Assembly: GCA_026986655.1 (NCBI GenBank)
Contig: JALSOD010000246.1
Span: 1-8,336, forward strand
Origin: Caldifarciminota bacterium
Lineage (GTDB): Bacteria; Hydrothermota; Hydrothermia; B15-G9; WFZT01
Length of the DNA stretch: 8,336 nt
Direction of reading: 5' to 3'
In this document: positions 1 through 6,593 of the stretch, one piece after another
How positions within the stretch are numbered: position 1 is the stretch's first letter
Layout of the letters: each line of letters begins with the position of its first letter
The notes under the pieces: generated by a model
Databases searched by the model: none
What the model saw: only the letters and a program-made list of their open reading frames with translations
What the model was told of the DNA's origin: nothing
Position numbers and translations under genes: made by a program

Positions 1-626
1 GCGGCAAAGGATGCCATTACACCTCCCATTGTGGGATCTGAAAGTACAGAAATAAACGGCAATTTGGCTTCCTCTAATAGATTTACACCTACAGTGGTCT
101 TTGCCATCTGCATTAAAGAAAAGATTCCCTCGTGCATCCTTGCACCACCACCGGAAGATGTAACAGAAACGAGAGGGATCCTTTCTTCGACAGCTCTTCT
201 TGCAGCTCTGAAGAAGATCTCCCCATAAACTGAGCCCATACTTCCCCCGAGGAAACCAAAATCTGTTACGAATAGAACTGTTTTTATACCCCCAATTGTT
301 CCGGTTCCTGCGATAGCAGCTTCCTTTAATCCCGTTTTCTTTCTCGACTTCTCAATTTTTTCCTTATAATCCGGGAATTCCAGAACATCAACTGGTTCAA
401 GGTGCTCACCAATTTTCTCTTCAAACTCCCCATGATCCAGGAGTAATTTTACAAAATCCAGAGCTCTGATTCTAAAATGATAGTTACAGACTGGACATAC
501 ATGAAGATTTTTTTCAAGCTGGTTCCGGTAAATAATTTCACCACAGGAAGGGCATTTAATAAATATATCTTTCGGTACATCGCGCTTTTCGATTTTTATA
601 GTTTTCCTTTTACGGCGAAATAACAT
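1..626 (-). CDS. accD: Acetyl-CoA carboxylase carboxyltransferase subunit beta (partial, C-terminus off the left edge)
   Basis: AccD is the beta subunit of the carboxyltransferase half of acetyl-CoA carboxylase. With AccA it moves the carboxyl group from carboxybiotin on AccB to acetyl-CoA, giving malonyl-CoA for fatty-acid synthesis in the cytoplasm. The first 208 residues are visible with no stop, against a usual family length of about 280-300. An N-terminal zinc ribbon is present, with Cys25, Cys28, Cys44 and Cys47 in two CPxC knuckles. The crotonase-like core follows: DFGFLGGSMGSVYGE near 122-136, SSGGGARMHEG near 157-167 leading into SLMQMAKT, and LSDPTMGGVMASFA at 195-208. These are hallmark AccD blocks, including the glycine-rich oxyanion region. 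The start at 626 gives the normal short basic N-terminus (MLFRRKRK) and has AAAAGG about 12 bases upstream. It follows the 201-residue gene by 33 bases on the same strand and is probably cotranscribed with it. Confidence 0.97.
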   Translation of the reverse strand, partial: MLFRRKRKTIKIEKRDVPKDIFIKCPSCGEIIYRNQLEKNLHVCPVCNYHFRIRALDFVKLLLDHGEFEEKIGEHLEPVDVLEFPDYKEKIEKSRKKTGLKEAAIAGTGTIGGIKTVLFVTDFGFLGGSMGSVYGEIFFRAARRAVEERIPLVSVTSSGGGARMHEGIFSLMQMAKTTVGVNLLEEAKLPFISVLSDPTMGGVMASFA

Positions 627-659
627 GGTGGAAATTATACCTTTTTAAACGGAATCCTG

Positions 660-1265
660 TCAAATCAAATTAAATCTAAATCTATCGCATTTTCCATCAT
701 AAACTAAAATTGCGGTTTTCTCAAAAATATTTTTCCTCGCAAACTCCTCAATTAGATTGACGTTGTTTGTGGGTAGTAATGGTGCAAACCTTCTCGGTTT
801 CAGGTCCAGGAGAGTTCTTTTGGTTGATAGATTTTCTCCTGGAATTATAGGAAGATATGCAATATCAATTCTTCTTACGAAAAATTTTTTAAGATCACTC
901 ACAATATCTGCAATTAGATCGTTACTGACGTTTCCCATGTAATTGGAATCGATGTAAAGAAATCGGAATTTTCCTCTTTTGATAAGTACGGCATAGCTCC
1001 TTTTGTTGGGGTAGGTTGATATCTCGATTCCATTTTCGATAGTTTTAGTAAGTTTAAACTCCTGTTTAGCATCAGGAGGCTCAAAAACCGTAGAATTTTT
1101 AAAGGATTTTAAGGTGATATTGGGTAAGGTTTTGAATACATAGATTCTTTTACCACGGGTTTTTACCCTGCATTTGAAATCTTCTGTTGGATTGAAAAGG
1201 AATATATTATTTTCAAATTCCAATCCAACGCACTCAAACCCTCCATACACTGTTTCGACTAACAT
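660..1265 (-). CDS. Metallo-beta-lactamase-fold-like protein lacking the metal-binding residues (putative)
   Basis: I do not recognise a named family for this 201-residue soluble protein. Its layout resembles the small UlaG/COG2220 type of metallo-beta-lactamase fold. An N-terminal strand pair is at 8-26 (GGFECVGLEFENN... ending FLFNP, where relatives have a hydrophobic strand then DP). RGKRIYVF at 37-44 stands where relatives have a strand running into HxHxDH. PPD at 63-65 is followed by strands at 76-84. SYAVLIKRGKFRFLYIDSN at 90-108 matches the strand-turn-strand before the usual GD(T/S). IDIAYLPI at 133-140, a helix, LKPRRFAPLLPTNN at 155-168 and EEFARK at 173-178 match the C-terminal part. 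The expected ligand histidines are absent: KTLPNI replaces HxHxDH, and TNN stands where a histidine is usual. The protein contains no histidine at all. If the fold is right it is probably not a metal hydrolase and may be a structural or binding protein. No Shine-Dalgarno sequence lies at normal distance. It is the first gene of the accD unit. Confidence 0.6.
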   Translation of the reverse strand: MLVETVYGGFECVGLEFENNIFLFNPTEDFKCRVKTRGKRIYVFKTLPNITLKSFKNSTVFEPPDAKQEFKLTKTIENGIEISTYPNKRSYAVLIKRGKFRFLYIDSNYMGNVSNDLIADIVSDLKKFFVRRIDIAYLPIIPGENLSTKRTLLDLKPRRFAPLLPTNNVNLIEEFARKNIFEKTAILVYDGKCDRFRFNLI

Positions 1266-1271
1266 TTACAT

Positions 1272-1299
1272 ATTTTAATTTAAATCCTATTAAAATCAA
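1272..1299 (-). promoter_or_regulatory. Putative sigma-70-type promoter for the leftward unit
   Basis: Read on the minus strand, TTGATT (1299-1294) and TAAAAT (1277-1272) are separated by 16 bases, close to the TTGACA/TATAAT consensus. A start of transcription about 7 bases after the -10 box would fall on or next to the ATG at 1265, giving a leaderless or nearly leaderless mRNA. That fits the lack of a Shine-Dalgarno sequence there. AT-rich sequence makes chance matches likely, so this is a prediction from pattern only. Confidence 0.4.
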
Positions 1300-1321
1300 G
1301 CAGTTTGGGAAAATGTTTTTC

Positions 1322-1350
1322 TTGATACTTTGTAGATGCACCAATAAAAT
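1322..1350 (+). promoter_or_regulatory. Putative sigma-70-type promoter for the nuo unit
   Basis: TTGATA (1322-1327) and TAAAAT (1345-1350) are separated by exactly 17 bases, each one or two mismatches from the consensus. Transcription would begin near 1357, giving a leader of about 27 bases that contains the nuoH ribosome binding site (GGAGG, 1372-1376). It is the best promoter-like match I see upstream of nuoH, and the divergent arrangement of genes requires a rightward promoter here. Its -35 box is a mirror of the leftward one (ATCAAG 1295-1300, CTTGAT 1321-1326). Confidence 0.55.
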
Positions 1351-1383
1351 TTAGCAAGATTTTTTTAAACCGGAGGATTTTAG

Positions 1384-2346
1384 ATGAATCCAGTTTTCAG
1401 GGATGTTTTAATCACCGGCGTGAAGATAGCTATAGTGATTGGTGGGATGCTTGGTGTGGTGGCATATCTCACACTGATGGAGAGAAAGGTTGTAGCTTAT
1501 ATTCAGGAGAGGCTGGGGCCTAACAGGGTGGGCCCATGGGGTCTCTTACAGCCCATCGCCGATGGTATTAAGCTGTTTTTTAAGGAAGATGTAATCCCGG
1601 CTCACGTCGATAAGGTATTATATGTCATTGCTCCAATGATTGTTATGACAATGGCTGTCATGCCTTTTGTAATTATCCCTTTCTCAAAGAGATTCTATCT
1701 ATCCGATATCAATGTAGGAATCCTTTTGCTCCTTGCGATTTCCGGAATAAATACTTACGGAGTCCTTCTTGCTGGACTGTCTTCAAATTCTAAATACTCC
1801 ATGATCGGTGGTCTGAGGGTTGCGAGTCAGCTTATCAGCTATGAAGTTGCATTGGCACTTGCGTTCGTGGGTATTGTTCTGTGGAGTGGGTCCATGTCTC
1901 TCGTTAAAATCGTTGAAGCCCAGCACACTATCTGGAATATTGTGCCACAGATTATTGGATTTATCGTGTTTTTTATTGCTGCACTTGCTGAATTGAATAG
2001 AATTCCATTCGATCTACCTGAAGCAGAGGCAGAGCTCGTTGCAGGTTATCATACAGAGTACAGTTCCATGAAATTTGCCCTTTTTTATTTAGGAGAATAT
2101 GCAAACTTAACGGCAATGAGTGCGATAATTACGACTGTCTACCTGGGTGGATGGCAGGGACCATGGCTTCCTGGGTTTGTCTGGTTTGCTATAAAGATGT
2201 TTATCGTACTATTTGTTTTCATGTGGATTAGGTGGACATATCCAAGGTTTAGATTTGATCAGTTGATAGGTGTAGGCTGGAAGTTGTTGGTGCCCCTTGC
2301 ACTTTTGAATATTGCCATCACAGCCATTTTGAGAATTTACATTTAG
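1384..2346 (+). CDS. nuoH: NADH-quinone oxidoreductase subunit H
   Basis: NuoH is the membrane subunit of complex I that forms the entrance and channel of the quinone site and contacts NuoB, D and I of the peripheral arm. It has 320 residues (E. coli 325) and about eight membrane segments. Family signatures are complete: ERKVVAYIQERLGPNRVGP at 33-51, LLQPIADGIKLFFKE at 54-68, YEVALAL at 153-159, and the acidic quinone-site loop from ELNRIPFD (203-210) through PEAEAELVAGYHTEYSSMKF (212-231). RWTYPRFRFDQLIGVGWK is at 283-300. The retained glutamate-rich loop and its length argue for true complex I rather than a group 4 hydrogenase subunit. The start is set by GGAGG at 1372-1376, seven bases before the ATG. 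It is the first gene of the unit. The next gene is nuoJ, not the usual nuoI, 8 bases on, with AGGAGG overlapping the stop codon. Confidence 0.97.
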   Translation: MNPVFRDVLITGVKIAIVIGGMLGVVAYLTLMERKVVAYIQERLGPNRVGPWGLLQPIADGIKLFFKEDVIPAHVDKVLYVIAPMIVMTMAVMPFVIIPFSKRFYLSDINVGILLLLAISGINTYGVLLAGLSSNSKYSMIGGLRVASQLISYEVALALAFVGIVLWSGSMSLVKIVEAQHTIWNIVPQIIGFIVFFIAALAELNRIPFDLPEAEAELVAGYHTEYSSMKFALFYLGEYANLTAMSAIITTVYLGGWQGPWLPGFVWFAIKMFIVLFVFMWIRWTYPRFRFDQLIGVGWKLLVPLALLNIAITAILRIYI

Positions 2347-2354
2347 GAGGTATT

Positions 2355-2843
2355 ATGAAAGTTATCTTTTACGTAAATGCTTTTTTTAGTCTGGTTTTTG
2401 CCCTTGGGGTTTTATTTGGCAAAAATCCATTAAGGAGTGCGTTGTCACTGCTTTTATTTTTTATTTCAATTTCCCTGTACTTCTTTTTTGCCGGGTCAGA
2501 CTATTTAGGTTTCGTTCAGATAATTGTTTATGCTGGTGGAATTATCGTTTTAATAGCATTTGTAATCATAATTCTTGGACTGAGGCGAGAGTCACCTGAC
2601 TTCGATATTTCTTTACGAAGTTTCGTGGGAATAATTCTTCTGGCACTATTTGCCCTTGGAGTTCTCTATGGAATGGGAAAATCTATACTTCACTTCGTGC
2701 CTCAATCCCCATATTTTGACACGAGTGTCGCAGGTATAGGTGACGCTATTTTCTCCAGATATCTTCTTCCATTTGAGGTAGCATCCATACTTCTCCTCGT
2801 GGGTGTGGTTCTTGCTTTTATTTTTGCGAAAAAGGAGGTTTAA
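2355..2843 (+). CDS. nuoJ: NADH-quinone oxidoreductase subunit J
   Basis: NuoJ is a small membrane subunit of complex I that packs between NuoH/A and NuoK/N and couples quinone chemistry to proton movement. It has 162 residues (E. coli 184) and about five membrane segments. The most conserved stretch, DYLGFVQIIVYAGGIIVLIAF (49-69), contains Tyr59 and the glycines at 61-62 of the pi-bulge helix seen in complex I structures. NPLRSALSLL at 24-33 is also typical. The ribosome binding site AGGAGG (2345-2350) overlaps the nuoH stop and lies 4 bases before the ATG. The stop codon abuts the nuoK start without a gap, so J and K are probably translationally coupled. The C-terminus is somewhat shorter than in E. 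coli, ending in FAKKEV, which is within the range I would expect for the family. Confidence 0.95.
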   Translation: MKVIFYVNAFFSLVFALGVLFGKNPLRSALSLLLFFISISLYFFFAGSDYLGFVQIIVYAGGIIVLIAFVIIILGLRRESPDFDISLRSFVGIILLALFALGVLYGMGKSILHFVPQSPYFDTSVAGIGDAIFSRYLLPFEVASILLLVGVVLAFIFAKKEV

Positions 2844-3146
2844 ATGCTGGGATTTGGTGATTATCTGCTGGTTAGCGTGATTCTTTTCTTTGTCGGTGCA
2901 ATTGGTGTCATATTCCGTCGCAATTTGATTTACATCCTGATGAGCCTTGAGATTATGCTGAATTCAATCAATATCACTCTGATTGGATTGGCCAGGTATT
3001 CCAGAGATACAAATCCTCAGGTTTTAATTCTTTTTATACTTGTAGTTGCGGCTGTTGAGGTTGCTGTTGGACTCGGAATTGCAATCAATTTGATGAGAGT
3101 TAAAGGAACAGTGGATGTAGACCTATTTAAATCTTTAAAGGGGTAG
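2844..3146 (+). CDS. nuoK: NADH-quinone oxidoreductase subunit K
   Basis: NuoK is the smallest of the core membrane-arm subunits, homologous to MrpC of multi-subunit cation/proton antiporters, and supplies two buried glutamates to the proton path beside NuoJ and NuoN. Its 100 residues match the usual length exactly and form three membrane helices. Both key glutamates are present at the standard positions: Glu36 in LMSLEIMLNSINI and Glu72 in AAVEVAVGLGIAI. The gene starts directly after the nuoJ stop codon. Its ribosome binding site AAAGGAGG (2831-2838) lies inside the last codons of nuoJ, so those bases serve two roles. nuoL follows after 4 bases. Confidence 0.97.
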   Translation: MLGFGDYLLVSVILFFVGAIGVIFRRNLIYILMSLEIMLNSINITLIGLARYSRDTNPQVLILFILVVAAVEVAVGLGIAINLMRVKGTVDVDLFKSLKG

Positions 3147-3150
3147 AGAT

Positions 3151-5016
3151 ATGGAAAAGATTCTTGTGTTAACGCTTTTTGTACCACTTGTTGGAGCAAT
3201 TATAAATGGTGTATTTGGGTCTCCATTCAAAAAATATGCCCACTGGGTAGCTGTACCTGCAATAGGAATTTCGTGGCTTGGAGCCCTTTATCTTTTGAAA
3301 TTTGTCCTTGCTGGAAATACTTTACTTGTAAATCTCTGGCAATGGATTCCTGTAAAAGATTTTAATGTAAATTTTGGGCTTTATCTCGATCCTCTGTCTA
3401 CTGTAATGATAGCAACTGTTACAACTGTGTCATTCTTTATTCACATTTACTCAATTGGTTACATGCACGGTGATCCTGGATACAGACGTTACTTCTCATA
3501 TTTGAATTTATTTGTCTTTTCCATGCTTCTCCTTGTTCTTGCCAACAATTACGTTCTCCTCTTTGTGGGTTGGGAGGCTGTGGGTCTCTGTTCCTATCTT
3601 TTGATTGGCTTCTGGTATGAGAAGAAGAGTGCCTCTGATGCCGGTAAAAAGGCATTCATTGTTAATAGAATCGGAGATGCAGGTTTCATTCTTGGAATTT
3701 TTACCATGTTCTTCACGGTTGGGGCGGTTGATTACAGAACTGTTTTTGAAGCTGCTCCCCACCTCTCCGCAGCCGTTGTTGGAGCCATTACATTCTTTCT
3801 TTTTATGGGAGCCATGGGAAAGTCAGCCCAGTTCCCGCTTTATGTCTGGCTCCCTGATGCGATGGAGGGTCCAACACCTGTGTCAGCTCTCATTCACGCG
3901 GCGACTATGGTGACTGCAGGTGTGTACATGGTCGCAAGATCAAGTGCTCTCTATTCTGCACATGGTTCCGTCGCGAATCTGGTCGCTGGAATTGGCGCAT
4001 TTACAGCCATTCTTGCCGCCTCCATAGCTCTTGTTAATGACGATATCAAAAGGGTTCTGGCATATTCAACGATTTCACAGCTCGGTTACATGTTTATTGG
4101 CGTGGGGATTGGAGCTTATGCCACGGGTATCTTCCACCTTTATACACACGCATTTTTCAAGGCACTTTTATTCTTAACTGCTGGTAGCGTAATGCATGCA
4201 CTCCATGGTGAGCTGAATATGCAAAAAATGGGTGGATTGTTTAAGAAGATGCCTCACACGGGTATAACTTTCATAATTGGAGCACTTGCACTTTCTGGAA
4301 TACCTCCATTCGCTGGATTTTTCTCAAAAGACGCTATATTAAAGGAGGCTTTGCTCAGAGGTCACGTAACTATATGGTGGATAGGAACAATAACGGCTTT
4401 CATGACAGCCTTCTATATGTTCAGACTAATTTTCATGGTCTTCTTTGGAAATCCACGTGATAAAGAACTTTACGAGCATGCCCATGAATCTCCAGCAGTT
4501 ATGACCATTCCCCTATGGATACTTGCAATTGGTGCCATAGTTGTGGGCTGGGTTGGTATCGGTGAGGATGCAAGTCCATTTTTCAAATTCCTCGCCCCTT
4601 CTCTTCACTATGCGGAGCACGGGGCTCTGATCGAACCTACTGTCTGGCAGGAGTGGTTGCCTCTTGCGTTTGGTATCTTAGGAATTATTCTTGCATGGTC
4701 GATGTATATGAAAAATCTACCTTCGCCAGAAGGTATGGCAAGAACTTTCAGGACATTTTACAAATTACTCAAGGGGAAATGGTATGTGGATGAAATTTAT
4801 GATATATTTATTGTGAAACCAATACACTTTCTTGCAGTCCTTTTGTTCAAACTTGTTGATAGGATTTTGATTGATGGAACTGTAAATGGAGTTGCCTGGC
4901 TGAACAGGGCAGTTGGTTCGATTTTGAACAAAATTCAAACGGGCGCGGTCAAGACTTACATGGTGTGGATTGTGTTTGCAGCAACCTTAATTCTCTGGCT
5001 GCAGCTTTTAAAATAG
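3151..5016 (+). CDS. nuoL: NADH-quinone oxidoreductase subunit L (distal proton pump)
   Basis: NuoL is the antiporter-like subunit at the far end of the membrane arm and carries the long lateral helix that lies along NuoM and NuoN. It has 621 residues (E. coli 613), with about 16 membrane segments. The proton-path residues are in place: Glu142 (FVGWEAVGLCSYLLIGFWY), Lys224 (MGKSAQFPLYVWLPDAMEGPT region), the His329/His333/Lys337 segment (FHLYTHAFFKALLFL) and Lys393-Asp394 (GFFSKDAILKEA). The C-terminal part has the KWYVDEIYDIF block (543-553), then the amphipathic lateral helix to about 595, IQTGAVKTYM and a last membrane helix. This tail separates NuoL from MrpA and from NuoM/N. AAAGGGG (3137-3143), seven bases before the ATG, is the ribosome binding site and overlaps the nuoK end. 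I see no frameshift or missing key residue. Confidence 0.98.
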   Translation: MEKILVLTLFVPLVGAIINGVFGSPFKKYAHWVAVPAIGISWLGALYLLKFVLAGNTLLVNLWQWIPVKDFNVNFGLYLDPLSTVMIATVTTVSFFIHIYSIGYMHGDPGYRRYFSYLNLFVFSMLLLVLANNYVLLFVGWEAVGLCSYLLIGFWYEKKSASDAGKKAFIVNRIGDAGFILGIFTMFFTVGAVDYRTVFEAAPHLSAAVVGAITFFLFMGAMGKSAQFPLYVWLPDAMEGPTPVSALIHAATMVTAGVYMVARSSALYSAHGSVANLVAGIGAFTAILAASIALVNDDIKRVLAYSTISQLGYMFIGVGIGAYATGIFHLYTHAFFKALLFLTAGSVMHALHGELNMQKMGGLFKKMPHTGITFIIGALALSGIPPFAGFFSKDAILKEALLRGHVTIWWIGTITAFMTAFYMFRLIFMVFFGNPRDKELYEHAHESPAVMTIPLWILAIGAIVVGWVGIGEDASPFFKFLAPSLHYAEHGALIEPTVWQEWLPLAFGILGIILAWSMYMKNLPSPEGMARTFRTFYKLLKGKWYVDEIYDIFIVKPIHFLAVLLFKLVDRILIDGTVNGVAWLNRAVGSILNKIQTGAVKTYMVWIVFAATLILWLQLLK

Positions 5017-5027
5017 GAGGAATATGA

Positions 5028-6593
5028 ATGAAACTGGATTTACTGAGTCTCGTTATAATTTTTCCGATAATTGGTGCGATCCCTGTTTTCTTCATGAGTC
5101 CTAAAAACAAAAAAGTTCTGTTTGATTACACACTACTTATGACTCTTGTTGAGTTTCTGCTCTCACTCTTCCTGCTCAAAGGGTTCAAATTTGGTCTCTA
5201 CGGTTTCCAGTACGAGCATGTTTATAAATGGATCCCCTCCATAGGTGCATCTTTCCATGTTGGAATTGATGGTATGAGCCTTATTTTGATTCTACTCACA
5301 ACATTTTTGACTGCTCTTGGTATTCTTTCCTCCTACAATTATATCACCCACAAGGCAAAGGAATACGTAATTGTGATGCTTCTTATGGAAACTGGAATGA
5401 TAGGCGTTTTTGCCTCTCTTGATCTTTTGCTATTCTATCTTTTCTGGGAACTGATGCTGATCCCAATGTACTTCTTAATTGGAATCTGGGGGCACGAGCG
5501 AAGAGTTTACGCGGCTTTTAAGTTTGTAATTTATACAATGGCAGGAAGTGCCCTGCTTATCACGGGTATCCTTGTCCTCTACTTCTACAATCACAGTGTA
5601 ACAGGCGTTTATACATTTGACCTTTTAAAACTTTACAGATTAAATGTACCTTATGATCTTGCTAAGAAACTGTTCCTTGCGTTTGCAATAGCCTTTGCTA
5701 TAAAAGTCCCTATCTTTCCATTTCATACATGGCTTCCGGATGCCCACGTTGAAGCGCCCACTGCGGGATCGGTGCTTCTCGCCGGTGTCCTGCTGAAAAT
5801 GGGCATTTACGGTTTCCTGAGATTTGCTTTTCCACTTTTCCCGAAAGCGGCAATTCATTATGCTCCCCTTTTCATGGCCCTCGGTATAGTCGGGATTATC
5901 TATGGCGCCTTTATGTCCTGGGTTCAGAAAGACCTTAAAAAACTTGTTGCCTATTCATCGGTGGCACACCTCGGATTTATCGTACTCGGAATATTCACCT
6001 TTAACATGTACGGAACACAGGGAGCAGTTATTCAGATGGTGAACCACGGTCTCTCAACAGGTGCACTGTTCTTCATAGTTGGTATGCTTTACGAAAGGAG
6101 ACACACCCGTTTGATTGAAGAATTTGGAGGACTTGCCAAAGTGATGCCTGTATTTTCTGTCATCTTTGGCATAGTGATGCTCTCCTCCATAGGACTTCCA
6201 GGATTGAACGGATTTATTGGAGAATTTCTCGTAATGCTTGGTGCCTTTAAAGCTTCAAAATTTGCCGCTTACTTCGCAGTTGTCGGAATTATTTTTGCGG
6301 CGGTTTACATGCTTACAATGTTCCAGAGAGTTGTATTCTTAAAGGTCAAGGAAAAGAATCTTGGCCTACCTGATATTTCCCTTAGAGAATTCTTTGTGCT
6401 TGCCCCCATTCTCCTGTTTATTTTCTGGATTGGGATATACCCGAAACCCTACCTGAAGATGACGGAGCCCACATCCAGTGCAGTTATTATGCAGATTAAA
6501 AGTACTCAGAATGCAGAGAAGGAAATAAAGATGTTAACCGGACCTGTTGGTGAAGAGATCTCTCTTAAAATTACAGGGAGGAAAGCAAGATGA
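5028..6593 (+). CDS. nuoM: NADH-quinone oxidoreductase subunit M (proton pump)
   Basis: NuoM is the middle antiporter-like subunit of the membrane arm. It has 521 residues (E. coli 509) and about 14 membrane segments. The proton-path residues are intact: Glu141 (FYLFWELMLIPMYFLIGIWG), Lys226 (FAIKVPIFPFHTWLPDAHVEAPT), Lys257 (LLKMGIYG), His340 (QMVNHGLSTGALF) and Glu399 (LNGFIGEFLVMLG), which is the terminal glutamate typical of NuoM and not of L or N. The start at 5028 is preferred because AGGAGG (5015-5020) lies seven bases before it. An ATG at 5024 is out of frame and only three bases from that site. After the last membrane helix (near 461-475) there is a polar tail of about 45 residues, ending in TGRKAR, longer than I would expect. 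The stop overlaps the nuoN start by four bases. Confidence 0.98.
   Translation: MKLDLLSLVIIFPIIGAIPVFFMSPKNKKVLFDYTLLMTLVEFLLSLFLLKGFKFGLYGFQYEHVYKWIPSIGASFHVGIDGMSLILILLTTFLTALGILSSYNYITHKAKEYVIVMLLMETGMIGVFASLDLLLFYLFWELMLIPMYFLIGIWGHERRVYAAFKFVIYTMAGSALLITGILVLYFYNHSVTGVYTFDLLKLYRLNVPYDLAKKLFLAFAIAFAIKVPIFPFHTWLPDAHVEAPTAGSVLLAGVLLKMGIYGFLRFAFPLFPKAAIHYAPLFMALGIVGIIYGAFMSWVQKDLKKLVAYSSVAHLGFIVLGIFTFNMYGTQGAVIQMVNHGLSTGALFFIVGMLYERRHTRLIEEFGGLAKVMPVFSVIFGIVMLSSIGLPGLNGFIGEFLVMLGAFKASKFAAYFAVVGIIFAAVYMLTMFQRVVFLKVKEKNLGLPDISLREFFVLAPILLFIFWIGIYPKPYLKMTEPTSSAVIMQIKSTQNAEKEIKMLTGPVGEEISLKITGRKAR
6590..6593 (+). other. ATGA start/stop overlap joining nuoM and nuoN
   Basis: The nuoN start codon (6590-6592) and the nuoM stop codon (6591-6593) share bases. 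GGGAGG at 6576-6581 inside nuoM is at normal distance. This arrangement commonly allows a terminating ribosome to restart and keeps subunits in equal amounts. The coupling itself is an inference. Confidence 0.8.

Noticed and set aside
31..228. Rightward reading frame of 65 codons
   Set aside because: It lies on the opposite strand of clear accD coding sequence and has no family features.
1263..1271. In-frame start-stop ATGTAA directly before the ATG of the leftward 201-residue gene
   Set aside because: With AT-rich sequence and no ribosome binding site it is most simply a coincidence. The predicted transcript may begin after it.
3437..3913. Several reading frames of 70-100 codons on both strands inside nuoL
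   Set aside because: They overlap well-conserved NuoL codons, contain no family motifs and lack credible ribosome binding sites.
5024..5030. Overlapping ATGAATG before nuoM, giving a second possible start at 5024
   Set aside because: The ATG at 5024 is out of the nuoM frame, only three bases from AGGAGG, and leads to an unrelated short frame. The ATG at 5028 has ideal spacing and gives the conserved NuoM N-terminus.
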